From the NCBI RefSeq assembly GCF_900112675.1, contig NZ_FOMQ01000010.1, positions 62,001 through 126,000 on the forward strand: 64,000 nt of DNA, read 5' to 3'. The notes under the pieces were generated by a model. The model was not told the origin of the DNA. It saw nothing but the letters and a program-made list of their open reading frames with translations, and made no database searches. Source of the stretch: Paracidovorax konjaci. Its GTDB lineage: Bacteria; Pseudomonadota; Gammaproteobacteria; Burkholderiales; Burkholderiaceae_C. A program made the position numbers and the translations under genes. This document shows, one piece after another, positions 50,623-59,939 of the stretch; positions within the stretch are counted from its first letter, which is position 1; every line of letters starts with the position of its first letter.

Positions 50623-50698
50623 GGGACGTTAGCTCAGTTGGTAGAGCAGCGGACTTTTAATCCGTTTGTCGTGGGTTCGACCCCCGCACGTCCCACCA
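50623..50698 (+). tRNA. tRNA-Lys (anticodon TTT)
   Basis: A 76-nt cloverleaf: acceptor GGGACGT with ACGTCCC, anticodon loop CTTTTAA giving TTT, CCA encoded. Confidence 0.98.
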
Positions 50699-50707
50699 TG
50701 AACATGG

Positions 50708-50746
50708 GCCGCTACAGCGTTGATCGCTGTAGCGGCTTTCTTGTTT
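50708..50746 (+). terminator. Rho-independent terminator of tRNA-Lys
   Basis: GCCGCTACAGCG, loop TTGAT, CGCTGTAGCGGC, T-rich tail. Confidence 0.9.
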
Positions 50747-51024
50747 CTGGCTTTGGCCAGCGATCTTTCAACGCGTTGCACCCTACGCATAGCTGGCTGG
50801 CAGCCGTTGATGGATGAGCAGCACCTGTGCGCAACCGCACCCATTTGTCCCTGGGCACAGGGGATGGCTGAGGAACTCCTCTGGCAACGCCCTTGTCTGT
50901 AGGCTCGGCCTTACGGATTCGGAAGGCATTGCCCGGCCGTGGCGGGAATGCTCCGGGCGTACTATTTTTCGGTGAGGAACGGCTTTTCGCCATACCCGCA
51001 AACCCATCACCGAAAGGACTCACC
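50747..51024. other. Intergenic, nothing supported
   Basis: No convincing gene between the tRNA-Lys terminator and the CsbD gene. Confidence 0.7.
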
Positions 51025-51204
51025 ATGAACACCGATCAAATCAAGGGCGCTGCAAAGGAAGTCGTTGGCAAGGTCCAACAAAAGACCGGCGAAGTGTTCA
51101 ACAGCCCCGAGCAACAGGTCAAGGGCGTCGCGAAGCAAGTGGAAGGCAATGCCCAGAAGAACTACGGCGATGCCAAGGAAACGATCAAGGACGCCACCCG
51201 TTGA
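51025..51204 (+). CDS. CsbD family stress protein
   Basis: A 59-residue acidic, helix-rich hydrophilic protein (MNTDQIKGAAKEVVGKVQQK and QVKGVAKQVEGNAQK repeats), as in the CsbD/YjbJ family that is induced by stress in many bacteria. GAAAGGA lies 6 bp before the ATG. A strong terminator follows, so it is a single-gene unit. Confidence 0.93.
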   Translation: MNTDQIKGAAKEVVGKVQQKTGEVFNSPEQQVKGVAKQVEGNAQKNYGDAKETIKDATR

Positions 51205-51238
51205 GTGGCGGCGCGCAGGCGCCGGTCCCCGTGAAAAC

Positions 51239-51272
51239 AAAAGCCCGCACGGCTTGCCCGGCGGGCTTTTTC
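51239..51272 (+). terminator. Rho-independent terminator of the CsbD gene
   Basis: AAAGCCCGC, loop, GCGGGCTTTTT. The remainder to 51407 holds no gene. Confidence 0.9.
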
Positions 51273-51407
51273 CATGGTGCCAGCGATGCTGAGCGGATGA
51301 GGCACATCGCTACATGATGGCTGTGCTGCATGGAGCAGGCACGGCTGCATGCATGCAGTGCCTCGCCTGCCTCTGCGCCCTGAGCCTCGTTGCTCTGTCC
51401 TCTGGAT

Positions 51408-52415
51408 TCAAGCCAGCCAGCGCCGGATCCTGCTGGCCAGGGTGTCACGGCTGATTTCGTATCGATCGTGCAGTGTGGGCAATGCGCCTGCCTCCAGGAA
51501 GGCATCCGGCAGTCCGGCCAGCCTGAATGCAGCGGGGCGGATGTTCTCCTGCAATAAGGCGCTCGCGACGGCCTCTCCCAGGCCGCCGACCACCGAGTGA
51601 TTCTCGGCAACGACGACCAGGCGCGGTCCGTTGCCGGCCGCGTGGGCGATGGCCTGGACGTCCAGCGGCTTGATGGTCGGGCAGTGCAGTACGGCAACGC
51701 CCAGGTGGTCCAGGGCGAGCGTATCGGCCACTTCCAGGGCACGCATCGTCATGAACCCACTGGAGATGATGAGCACGTCGTGGCCTTCGCGCAGCAGCTT
51801 GGCTTTGCCGAGTTCGAACCGGTAGTCGTATTCGTCGAGGACCAGGGGTACGTTGCCCCTCAGCAGGCGCATGTAGACAGGGCCGCCGTGCGCTGCAATC
51901 TGAGGAACCGCCTGCTCGATATCGAGCGCATCGCAGGGGTCGACGATGGTGAGCCCGGGTACCGCGCGCATCATCGCGAGATCGTCGGTGGCTTGGTGAC
52001 TGGGGCCGTATCCCGTGGTCAGGCCCGGCAAGGCACAGCAGATCTTGACGTTGAGGTTTTCTTCGGCGATGACCTGGTGGATGAAGTCGTAGGCCCTGCG
52101 GGTGCCGAACACCGCATAGGTCGTGGCGAAGGGCATCAGCCCTTCTTTCGCCATGCCGCCTGCAGCAGCCATCAGGAGTTGTTCTGCCATGCCCATCTGG
52201 AAGTAGCGGTCCGGGTGGGCCTGGGCGAACAGGTGCAGGTCGGTGTATTTGGCCAGGTCCGCGGTCATGCCCACGACTTCGGCGCGGTGCGCAGCAAGTT
52301 CCAGCAATGCCTTGCCGAACGGTGCGGCCCTGACCCGCTGGCCTTCGCCGGCGATGGAGGCAATCATGGCGGAGGTCGTGAGGCGGGGTTTTTTCTCGGT
52401 GACGGGGGTGTTCAT
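51408..52415 (-). CDS. Transketolase, C-terminal subunit
   Basis: A 335-residue half transketolase (Pyr plus C-terminal domains): FGKALLELAAHRAEVVG, the catalytic Glu in GMAEQLLMAAAGGMA, and the terminal ENHSVVGGLGEAV motif. Its start overlaps the stop of the N-terminal subunit (ATGA), as expected for a split enzyme that assembles as a dimer of subunit pairs. It is the last gene of the SDR/TRAP operon. Confidence 0.93.
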   Translation of the reverse strand: MNTPVTEKKPRLTTSAMIASIAGEGQRVRAAPFGKALLELAAHRAEVVGMTADLAKYTDLHLFAQAHPDRYFQMGMAEQLLMAAAGGMAKEGLMPFATTYAVFGTRRAYDFIHQVIAEENLNVKICCALPGLTTGYGPSHQATDDLAMMRAVPGLTIVDPCDALDIEQAVPQIAAHGGPVYMRLLRGNVPLVLDEYDYRFELGKAKLLREGHDVLIISSGFMTMRALEVADTLALDHLGVAVLHCPTIKPLDVQAIAHAAGNGPRLVVVAENHSVVGGLGEAVASALLQENIRPAAFRLAGLPDAFLEAGALPTLHDRYEISRDTLASRIRRWLA

Positions 52416-53275
52416 GGCATGGCCTCCTCTGGGGGCTGGGACTGGTCCAGGATCTCGATGGCTTTCTGCCATTCGGGGGGATCGACACGGATGAAGTGGT
52501 TCTTCTCGCGCTGCTCCAGGAACGGCACGCCCTTGCCCATGAGGGTATCGAAGAGGATGACCCGCGGCCGGGGTTCGCTGGCATGGCGCGCGGTATCGAA
52601 CGCCTCCAGCACGCGGGCCAGGTCGTTGCCGTCCACCCGCTGCACGTGCCAGCCGAATGCGGACCATTTGTCGGCCAGTGGCTCGAAGCCGAGCACCTGC
52701 CTGGAGGGACCGTCGGCCTGTTGGTTGTTCACGTCGACGAGGCAGATCAGGTTGCCCAGCCCATGGTGCGCGGCCGACATGGCCGCCTCCCACGTCGATC
52801 CTTCGTCGAGTTCGCCGTCCGACATGGAGTTGTAGACGAATGCCGGGCTGCCCTTGTGCCGCAGCGCGAGTGCCATGCCCACGGCAATCGGCAGTCCCTG
52901 GCCCAAGGAGCCGCCGGAGATTTCCATGCCCGGCGTATAGGTCGCCATGCCGGACATCGGCAGCCTGCTGTCGTCGCTGCCGTAGGTTTCCAGCTCGCTT
53001 TCCGCAAGGATGCCGGCCTCTGCCAGGGCGGCGTAGAAGGCGATCGCGTAGTGCCCGTGGGAGAGCAGAAAGCGATCGCGGCCTTCCCATTGCGGATCGT
53101 CGGGACGCAGGTTCAGCGCATGGCCGTAGGCCACCGCCAGCACATCGGCCCAGCCCAGGGCCTGGCCGATATAGCCCTGGCCCTGGACTTCACCCATCCG
53201 CAACGCGTAGCGGCGGATGCGGTATGCGCATCGGGACAGCCTGTCCAGCCGGTGGTGCTGCAGGTCATGGTTCAT
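52412..53275 (-). CDS. Transketolase, N-terminal (TPP-binding) subunit
   Basis: A 287-residue subunit with GHALNLRPDDPQWEGRDRFL, LSHGHYA, GSLGQGLPIAVGMALA and the TPP motif SDGELDEGSTWEA...DVNNQQADG. Split transketolases usually serve accessory sugar pathways rather than the pentose phosphate cycle. With TRAP uptake and an SDR upstream, the substrate is probably an imported sugar or sugar acid analogue (inference). Confidence 0.93.
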   Translation of the reverse strand: MNHDLQHHRLDRLSRCAYRIRRYALRMGEVQGQGYIGQALGWADVLAVAYGHALNLRPDDPQWEGRDRFLLSHGHYAIAFYAALAEAGILAESELETYGSDDSRLPMSGMATYTPGMEISGGSLGQGLPIAVGMALALRHKGSPAFVYNSMSDGELDEGSTWEAAMSAAHHGLGNLICLVDVNNQQADGPSRQVLGFEPLADKWSAFGWHVQRVDGNDLARVLEAFDTARHASEPRPRVILFDTLMGKGVPFLEQREKNHFIRVDPPEWQKAIEILDQSQPPEEAMP

Positions 53276-53318
53276 TGAAGGTCTCCTGTAGTGTCTCGGG
53301 GTGCCGGCAGCCGCCGCG

Positions 53319-54578
53319 TCAGCGCAGGATGCTGGCGGGTACGTAGGACACCAGCATCAGCACTGCCAGCGCCACGACATAGAAGGGAATGAGTTCGCGC
53401 ACGGTCTGCCCCACCTTGACCTTGGCCAGCGAACTGGTGATGAAGAGCGTGGTTCCGACGGGCGGCGTATAGAGGCCGAGAGCCAGGTTCACCACCATCA
53501 TGATTCCGAGTTGCGTCATGTCCATGCCGATGCTCTGCGCCAGCGGCACGAACACCGGCGTGAGCAGCAGCACGGCCGCGGGCAGATCGATGAACATGCC
53601 GATGAAAAGCATCAGCCCGTTCATCAGCAGGATCACCATCCAGGGCGATTCGACGTGCGATTGCACCCAGTGCACGATGCCGGTGGGCATCTGGTCGTAG
53701 GTCAGCAGCCATCCGATGGCCGCAGAGGCCATGATCACGAGCAGCACCACGCCCGTTGCCAAACCTGCGTGGACCACGGCGTCGTTGAGCCGGCGCCAGC
53801 CGAGGTCGCGGTAGATGGCGGCCGAAACCACGCCGGCATACAGCGTCGACAGGACCGCCACTTCCGTCGGGGTTGCGATGCCGAACCGCAGGAAGACGAT
53901 GATCAGCACTGGCAGCAGCAGCGCCGGCGAGGCATAGGCCAGGTGGCGGCGGAAGGCGGGCCATTGGAACGGCGTGGTGTCGCGGGGGAAGCCGCGGCGC
54001 TTGCCCACCCACCAGCACACCGCCATGAAGCCTGCGCACATCAGCAGACCGGGCAGTACGCCGGCCACGAACAGCGCGGCGATGGATGCGTTCGCGCTCA
54101 AGGCGAACAGGATCATCGGGATCGACGGCGGGATCAGGATGTCGATCGTGGCGGCCGAGGCGAGCGTGGCCGCGGAGAAGGCCGCGGGGTAGCCCAACCG
54201 CTTGTGCCACGGGATCATGAGCGAGCCGATCGCCGATGCGTCCGCCACGGCCGAGCCCGACACGCCCCCGAAGAGGGTCGAAGACATCACGCCCACCTGG
54301 GCCGGGCCCCCGTGGAAGCGCCCGATCAGTGCAGAGAGCACGCCCACCAGGGCTTCGCCCAGCTTGCCTCCCATCATGAGGGAGCCCGTGAGCATGAAGA
54401 ACGGAATGGCGATGAGCGGAAAGCTCTGCACCTGGGCCACCATCTGCTGTACGAGCAGGTCCAGTGGAATGCGGTCGGAGCTGGCTGCAGCGGCCATGGC
54501 GCCCATCAGCAGGGCATGCGCGATGGGCATGGCGACCACGGCGCCAGCCATGAAGACGAAGAGCATGAGGATGGACAT
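53319..54578 (-). CDS. TRAP transporter large permease (DctM)
   Basis: A 419-residue, about 12-TM DctM/UIT protein. IPFFMLTGSLMMGGKLGEALV, GGVSGSAVADASAIG and PPSIPMILFA are family motifs. It forms the ion-coupled channel of the transporter. It starts 14 bp after DctQ. Confidence 0.95.
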   Translation of the reverse strand: MSILMLFVFMAGAVVAMPIAHALLMGAMAAAASSDRIPLDLLVQQMVAQVQSFPLIAIPFFMLTGSLMMGGKLGEALVGVLSALIGRFHGGPAQVGVMSSTLFGGVSGSAVADASAIGSLMIPWHKRLGYPAAFSAATLASAATIDILIPPSIPMILFALSANASIAALFVAGVLPGLLMCAGFMAVCWWVGKRRGFPRDTTPFQWPAFRRHLAYASPALLLPVLIIVFLRFGIATPTEVAVLSTLYAGVVSAAIYRDLGWRRLNDAVVHAGLATGVVLLVIMASAAIGWLLTYDQMPTGIVHWVQSHVESPWMVILLMNGLMLFIGMFIDLPAAVLLLTPVFVPLAQSIGMDMTQLGIMMVVNLALGLYTPPVGTTLFITSSLAKVKVGQTVRELIPFYVVALAVLMLVSYVPASILR

Positions 54579-54592
54579 CAGCGTGCCTCCGT

Positions 54593-55117
54593 CTACCAGT
54601 GGGCGCCGGCCACCGGGCGGGCGGGCGCGTCGCCATCCGCTGCGCGCTGCGGGTCACCCGCCAGCCATGCGCGCGCTGCCGATTGCAGGGCGAGGAGGCT
54701 GAGCATGGCCATGCCCACCATCACGCATGCGTACGTCACCGACCCGGGAATGTTCAGGATCTGGCTGCGTTCGTCATGCACGATCTCCAGCATGTTGGCC
54801 GTGGCCCACGCCAGCGTGGCGTAGAGGCCGGCGACGATCAGCCAGCTCAGCGTGGCCACCACCCGCTGGATGCCTGCCGGCAGGGTCTCCACGAGAAAGG
54901 TCGTGGTGATGTGCGCTCCGTGGGCCGCTGCCAGCACCACGCCCGACATCACGAGCCAGGGGAAAAGCAGTTCAGGGACTTCGTTGGCCCACTGCAGGCT
55001 GGCGCCGGTGGCATACCGCAAGGCCGTGTTGCACACCAGGATCACGAAGATGACGAGTGTGCTGATCCACAGCACGGTGCGGCAGGTGCCGACGACCATG
55101 CGTTCGAGAATATTCAT
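54593..55117 (-). CDS. TRAP transporter small permease (DctQ)
   Basis: A 174-residue, four-TM protein with WANEVPELLFPWLVMSG, the DctQ hallmark. It pairs with DctM. Confidence 0.93.
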   Translation of the reverse strand: MNILERMVVGTCRTVLWISTLVIFVILVCNTALRYATGASLQWANEVPELLFPWLVMSGVVLAAAHGAHITTTFLVETLPAGIQRVVATLSWLIVAGLYATLAWATANMLEIVHDERSQILNIPGSVTYACVMVGMAMLSLLALQSAARAWLAGDPQRAADGDAPARPVAGAHW

Positions 55118-55172
55118 CAGGGTTCTCCTCGCCGCGCCGGCGGCGCGGTCTGTGTATCGCTGGGGAATGCGT

Positions 55173-56165
55173 CTATCGGCCGGCGGCGGCCTTCACCACT
55201 TTGCTGAGGTACGGGCCGATGGGGCCGGATTGCCATTTCTCCTGCACCTTGCCCGTGGCCTGGGCGAACGCCTTAGGGTCGATCGTGGTGACTTCGACGC
55301 CCTTGGCCTTGATGTCGCCCAGCAGCTTCTCGTCCATTTCCCGGGACAGCTGCCGCTGGTAGGCCGTGGCTTCCTGTGCGGCCTGGGTGATGGCCGTGCG
55401 GTCCGCGGGAGCGAGGCGGTCCCAGCTGCGCTTGCTCATGACGAGCGGCGTCATCTGGAACATGTGGCCGGTCAAGGCCAGGTGCTTCTGGACTTCATAG
55501 AGCTTGCTGGCATGGAAGTTGGCCAGCGGGTTCTCCTGCCCGTCCACCACGCCCTGCTGCAGGGCCACGTACAACTCCGCGAATTTGATCTGCTGCGCCT
55601 CGGCGCCGAGGGCCTGCATGATGTCCACCAGCACGGCATCGGGAGGCGTGCGCATCTTCAGTCCCCTCAGATCCTCGACCGTGCGGATGGGCTTGCGGCT
55701 GTTGGTCATGTGGCGGATGCCGTTGTCCCAGTACCCCAGGACTACCATGCCTTTGGCGGCCGACTTGTCTGCCAGCTCCTTGCCAAGCGGACCGTCCAGG
55801 ACTGCGAAGGCCTGTGCCGATGTCGAGAACAGGAAAGGCATGCCGTACGCCGCATATTCCGGAACCGCAGCGGCCACGGCGCCCTGTGAGTTGGCGGAGA
55901 TGTCCAGCGCGCCCGTGCGCAGGGCCGTGACCATGGCCGCGTCGTCGCCCAATTGGGCGGACGGTGCGACCTGCACTTCGATGCGGCCACCGCTGGCGGC
56001 CTTCACCTGCTCCGCGAATCTCACCGATGCCAGGTGGCGCGGGTTGTCCGGGGCGGCGCCGTGGCCGAGGGTCAGCCTGACGGTCTGGGCCCAGGCGGCT
56101 GGGGACGCGGTCAGCATGCCCAGTGCCAGGGCGGCAGCCCCTGCGAAAAATGTCTTGCGTTGCAT
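55173..56165 (-). CDS. TRAP transporter solute-binding protein (DctP)
   Basis: A 330-residue periplasmic binding protein. Signal peptide (cleavage near AWA-Q, residue 26). GHGAAPDNPRHLASVRFAEQV and the conserved Arg in LRGLKMRTPP (carboxylate binding in DctP proteins) suggest an acidic ligand. The substrate cannot be named from sequence. Confidence 0.93.
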   Translation of the reverse strand: MQRKTFFAGAAALALGMLTASPAAWAQTVRLTLGHGAAPDNPRHLASVRFAEQVKAASGGRIEVQVAPSAQLGDDAAMVTALRTGALDISANSQGAVAAAVPEYAAYGMPFLFSTSAQAFAVLDGPLGKELADKSAAKGMVVLGYWDNGIRHMTNSRKPIRTVEDLRGLKMRTPPDAVLVDIMQALGAEAQQIKFAELYVALQQGVVDGQENPLANFHASKLYEVQKHLALTGHMFQMTPLVMSKRSWDRLAPADRTAITQAAQEATAYQRQLSREMDEKLLGDIKAKGVEVTTIDPKAFAQATGKVQEKWQSGPIGPYLSKVVKAAAGR

Positions 56166-56232
56166 GGTTTTGTCTCCTTCGTTTTGTTGTGTGGCCATGT
56201 CCTGTCCTGCATGGCATCGCCGGCGAAGCGCT

Positions 56233-56982
56233 TCAGTGGATGAGCATGCCTCCGTTGACGTCGAGGGTGATGCCCGTGCAATAGGCCGATAGATCGCTTG
56301 CCAGGAAGACGCACGCACCTGCCACGTCGTCGGCGCGTCCGAGGCGCGCGAGCGGGATGGTGTCGGAGATCTCCCGCTTGCGGTCGGGGGTGAGCTTGCC
56401 CTGGGTGATGTCCGTCTCGATCAGGCCGGGCGTGATGCAGTTCACGCGGATGCCTTCGGTGCCGAATTCGCGCGCCATCGCACGGGCCAGCCCGAGCACG
56501 CCGGCCTTGGCCGCGGAGTAGTGGGGCCCTCCGAAAATGCCGCCGCCGCGCTGTGCCGACACCGACGAGATGCAGACGATCGAGCCCGACTGCTGGTCGC
56601 GCATGGCGGGCAGGGCCGCCTGCGACATGTAGAGCGTGCCGCGCAGGCTCACGTCGAGAATGCGGTCGTAGTCGGCGCCGGAAATGTCCAGGGTCTTGAC
56701 CGGCTGCGTGATGCCCGCGTTGTTGATCAGCACGTCGATGCGGCCGAAAGCACCGATGACCGTGGCGGCGGCGGCTTCGCACGATGCCTTGTCGGTCACG
56801 TCGCCCACCAGTCCCAGGTGCGCATTGCCGAGGCGGGCTGCAGCGCCCGCCGGGTCGGCGCGCTCCAGATCGATGATGGCCACCCGCGCGCCTTGCGCGG
56901 CCAGTTGCCGTGCCGTGGCATACCCCAGGCCGTTGGCTCCCGCACCGCCGGTGACGATGGCGACCTTGTCTTTGAGCAGCAT
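56233..56982 (-). CDS. Short-chain dehydrogenase/reductase
   Basis: A 249-residue classical SDR. TGGAGANGLGYA is the cofactor loop (about residues 11-22), INNAG (about 86-90), SSVSAQRG with catalytic Ser, and YSAAK with Tyr-Lys. It is the first gene of the operon and probably oxidises the imported compound. Confidence 0.94.
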   Translation of the reverse strand: MLLKDKVAIVTGGAGANGLGYATARQLAAQGARVAIIDLERADPAGAAARLGNAHLGLVGDVTDKASCEAAAATVIGAFGRIDVLINNAGITQPVKTLDISGADYDRILDVSLRGTLYMSQAALPAMRDQQSGSIVCISSVSAQRGGGIFGGPHYSAAKAGVLGLARAMAREFGTEGIRVNCITPGLIETDITQGKLTPDRKREISDTIPLARLGRADDVAGACVFLASDLSAYCTGITLDVNGGMLIH

Positions 56983-57027
56983 CCTTGTGTCTCCTTGTGA
57001 ATCGTTGACCGATCTTCGGCCACGTCG

Positions 57028-57063
57028 AACATGAAGACAAACGATGTTTTCTCAGCCTAACAT
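57028..57063. promoter_or_regulatory. Inverted repeats in the SDR/LysR intergenic region
   Basis: AACAT (57028-57032), N11, ATGTT (57044-57048), N10, AACAT (57059-57063). Two nested dyads sharing the central ATGTT, in the 114-bp gap between divergent starts, fit an LTTR operator. Confidence 0.5.
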
Positions 57064-57096
57064 GATGGTCCTTCAGTTTAGATGCGGGGTCACCCT

Positions 57097-57987
57097 ATGC
57101 CGTCCATTCCTTCCAGTGCCCATCTGCTGGCGTTCGAGGCCGTGGCCCGGCGGCGCAGCTTCGCGCTGGCGGCTGCCGAACTGCATCTCACGGCCTCGGC
57201 GGTCAGCCACCAGGTGGCCAAGCTCGAAGGGCAGCTCGGCATCCGCCTCTTCGAGCGCAGCGCCCATGGCGTACGCCTCAGCATGGCGGGCAACACCTAC
57301 CTGCAGAGGGTGGCGGGCGCGCTGTCGGCCATCGTCTCGGCCACCGAGGACCTGCGCCACAGCGTGAGCAACAGCCTGTATGTGCATTGCGCACCCAGCA
57401 TCGCCAGCCTGTGGCTCATGCCCCGCCTGCGTGCCTTCGCGCAGGCGCATCCCGAGATTTCCCTGAACCTCTCGGCGGCGCACTCGCACAGCGACTTCGC
57501 CCTGGGACAGGCCGACATCGACATCCGCTACGGGGTCCCGCAATGGCCCGAACTCGAAGTAGAGCCCCTGTTCGAAGAGCGTGTCCTGCCCCTGGCAAGC
57601 CCGGCATTCATCGCCGAGCACGGCCTGCGGCGGGTGGAGCAGTTGCTGGATGTTCCGCTCATCCAGAGCAATGTGAGCGTCGTGCAGTGGGCGGACTGGT
57701 TCCGGTCGTTCACGCGCCTGCGGGCGCCTGACCGCTTCGCCGTGCGTTTCGACCGCGCGCAGATGTCGCTGGATGCGGCCACCCAGGGGCTCGGTGTGGC
57801 ACTCGAAAGCGCGACCAACGCCGGCGGGCATCTTGCGGAAGGCAAGCTGGTGCCGCCGTTCGGTATCGATCCTTCCATCAAGGTGAAGGCGCATTTCGTG
57901 GTCTACCCGCCGCACCACGCGCACCGTCCCGCGGTGGCGGCATTCCTCGCCTGGGTCCACAGTGAAGCAGCAAAGACCGGCGCCTGA
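57097..57987 (+). CDS. LysR family regulator of the SDR-TRAP-transketolase operon
   Basis: A 296-residue LTTR of the GcvA-like type: N-terminal HTH (LLAFEAVARRRSFALAAAEL then TASAVSHQV) and effector domain with DIDIRYGVPQWPEL. It is divergent from the SDR gene, with candidate operators between. ATG 57097 follows the family; ATG 57082 is an alternative. Confidence 0.93.
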   Translation: MPSIPSSAHLLAFEAVARRRSFALAAAELHLTASAVSHQVAKLEGQLGIRLFERSAHGVRLSMAGNTYLQRVAGALSAIVSATEDLRHSVSNSLYVHCAPSIASLWLMPRLRAFAQAHPEISLNLSAAHSHSDFALGQADIDIRYGVPQWPELEVEPLFEERVLPLASPAFIAEHGLRRVEQLLDVPLIQSNVSVVQWADWFRSFTRLRAPDRFAVRFDRAQMSLDAATQGLGVALESATNAGGHLAEGKLVPPFGIDPSIKVKAHFVVYPPHHAHRPAVAAFLAWVHSEAAKTGA

Positions 57988-58107
57988 TCGATGGCGCCGC
58001 GCGCACGCGCCCCGGGGGCCTGACCGCCCCATGCTGCGTTGTCTGACGCGCGGTGCCCGCGATGCACGCTACCGTCGCTGCATCCCTTGATTCCACAGGA
58101 AAACGCC

Positions 58108-58392
58108 ATGATCACCACCGAGCCGACGATGACCAACCTGTTCCTGCAACTGGGCCTGGACGAGAGCCCCGAAGCCATCGCCGAATTCATCCGGACCCAC
58201 CAGCTGGCCAATGAAGTGCGCGTGGCCGATGCGCCTTTCTGGAGCGACGCGCAGCGGCAGTTCCTTGCCGAGCAACTCAAGGCCGATGCGCCCTGGGCGA
58301 TGGTGGTGGACCAGTTCAACGAAGCCCTGCACGCGGAGGATGTCCGCGAGCGCACCGAGACCGAGGTCGCCCAGGGAACCGCAGCGCAGTAA
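58108..58392 (+). CDS. DUF2789 family protein
   Basis: A 94-residue acidic protein (TNLFLQLGLDESPEAIAEFI, FWSDAQRQFLAEQLKADAPWA). The family has no known function. CAGGAAAA precedes the ATG. Confidence 0.85.
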   Translation: MITTEPTMTNLFLQLGLDESPEAIAEFIRTHQLANEVRVADAPFWSDAQRQFLAEQLKADAPWAMVVDQFNEALHAEDVRERTETEVAQGTAAQ

Positions 58393-58524
58393 ACCCCGGC
58401 CGCCTCGGGCACCGCACTCCGCCCATGCGCCGGTGTCTCCGGCGCGGATTTCCCGCTCGGCGGCCGTCACTTGGCCACAATGCGCATGCCGCCCGGCCGG
58501 GGCGGTGCACCAAGGACGGAGCGA

Positions 58525-59568
58525 ATGACAGAAATTGCAGACAACGCGGTGGGCACCGCGGCTCGCGCGACATCCGCGCTGGGCATACCCGCACTGGAGC
58601 AGGTGTGGTCCCGCATGGCGGCGGCACACACGGGCCGTGCGGCTTCGGTGACGATGCGGCAGGCACAGCAGGACCACTGGGTGCTGCATGCGGCCGGCAT
58701 CGGCCTGGAGCCTTTCTATGCCTGGTTCGGAAAACACGGCGGAAGTTTCGACGCCTTCGAGCGGTGGGTGGTGGACCGGATCGGCATCCCCCCCGCTGAC
58801 CGCGCAGAGCGGCTCAATGCCGCGCTGGCCGGGGCCCCGCCGCCGCGTGCGGCCCAGGAAGCCCAGGCTGCCATCGAAGCCATGCCACCGGTACTTTCTG
58901 GCGAAGATCTGGCCTTCTGGGACGAGAACGGCTATGTCGTGCTGCACGACGCCATCACGCCCCAGGCCGCGCAGGACACCGCGTCGGTGGTGTGGAAATT
59001 CATCGGGGCGCGCCCCGACGATCCTGCGACGTGGTACCCGCCCAACGAGCACGGGATCATGGTGCAGCTCTTCCACGACGCGGTGCTGGAGCGCAACCGG
59101 CAGAGCCCGCGCATTCGCAAGGCCTTCTCGCAGTTGTGGGGCACCGCCGACCTGTGGAGCACGACGGACCGCGTGGGTTTCAATGCGCCGGAGACCGCCT
59201 CGCACCGCTTCCGCGGCCCGCACCTGCACTGGGACGTCAGCCTGCAGACTCCGGTGCCGCTCGGCACGCAGGGCATCCTCTACCTCACCGATACGCAAGC
59301 GCAGCAAGGCGCGTTCACGCTGGTGCCGGGATTCCACCGCCGGCTCGGTGCGTGGCTGGACAGCCTGCCGGGCGGCCCCTCCAGCGCACGCCAGCAGGAC
59401 CTGGATTCCCTGGGCGCCGAACCGATCGCAGGCCGGGCCGGCGACCTCATCATCTGGCACCACGCCCTGCCGCACGGCAGCCGCCCCAACACCACCGACC
59501 AGCCGCGCCTGGTCCAGTACATCAACCTTTTCCCTGCCGACGCGCCGGTCCACGAAGGGTGGGTGTAG
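58525..59568 (+). CDS. Phytanoyl-CoA dioxygenase (PhyH)-like protein
   Basis: A 347-residue Fe(II)/2-oxoglutarate dioxygenase-type protein. After an about 115-residue N-terminal region comes the double-stranded helix: HLHWDVSL supplies HxD, and ALPHGSRPN the distal His with Arg for 2-oxoglutarate. WDENGYVVLHDAI is typical of PhyH. Substrate unknown. AAGGACGGAG lies upstream of ATG. Confidence 0.87.
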   Translation: MTEIADNAVGTAARATSALGIPALEQVWSRMAAAHTGRAASVTMRQAQQDHWVLHAAGIGLEPFYAWFGKHGGSFDAFERWVVDRIGIPPADRAERLNAALAGAPPPRAAQEAQAAIEAMPPVLSGEDLAFWDENGYVVLHDAITPQAAQDTASVVWKFIGARPDDPATWYPPNEHGIMVQLFHDAVLERNRQSPRIRKAFSQLWGTADLWSTTDRVGFNAPETASHRFRGPHLHWDVSLQTPVPLGTQGILYLTDTQAQQGAFTLVPGFHRRLGAWLDSLPGGPSSARQQDLDSLGAEPIAGRAGDLIIWHHALPHGSRPNTTDQPRLVQYINLFPADAPVHEGWV

Positions 59569-59677
59569 CGCGCGGCGGCGCGTTCCTGTACCCCCGGGCG
59601 TGACGTTGTCCGACGCGGTGGGGCGCCGGCTCTCGGTACCTTCGGGGTTTATCTTCTACGTCGATTGGAGCCCCACC

Positions 59678-59812
59678 ATGAATGCACCGCGAGACTCTTC
59701 CGGCGCCGTCCCCACCTCTTCGAGCCGCAACCGGTTCGCCAGCGCCCGCACCCTCTGGGTGGCCGGCATCGTCCTGGCGGTGCTGCTGGTCGCTTTCGTC
59801 ATTCCCTGGTAG
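59678..59812 (+). CDS. Small single-TM membrane protein (44 aa)
   Basis: 44 residues: a Ser/Arg-rich cytoplasmic lead and one C-terminal TM helix (TLWVAGIVLAVLLVAFVIPW). GGAG lies 8 bp before the ATG, and a strong terminator follows 18 bp after the stop, so it is a real gene. No family recognised. Confidence 0.75.
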   Translation: MNAPRDSSGAVPTSSSRNRFASARTLWVAGIVLAVLLVAFVIPW

Positions 59813-59830
59813 GCCACTGTCGGGTACAAC

Positions 59831-59864
59831 ACGCCCGGGAGGCTTCGGTTTCCCGGGCGTTTTT
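59831..59864 (+). terminator. Rho-independent terminator of the 44-aa gene
   Basis: CGCCCGGGA, loop, TCCCGGGCG and a T run. Confidence 0.9.
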
Positions 59865-59939
59865 GCGTCCGGTGCGCCGGGGCACGTCGCGGATGCCGGC
59901 GATGGTCGCCCCGCACCGCCAGTCACAGGGGAGGCTCGG

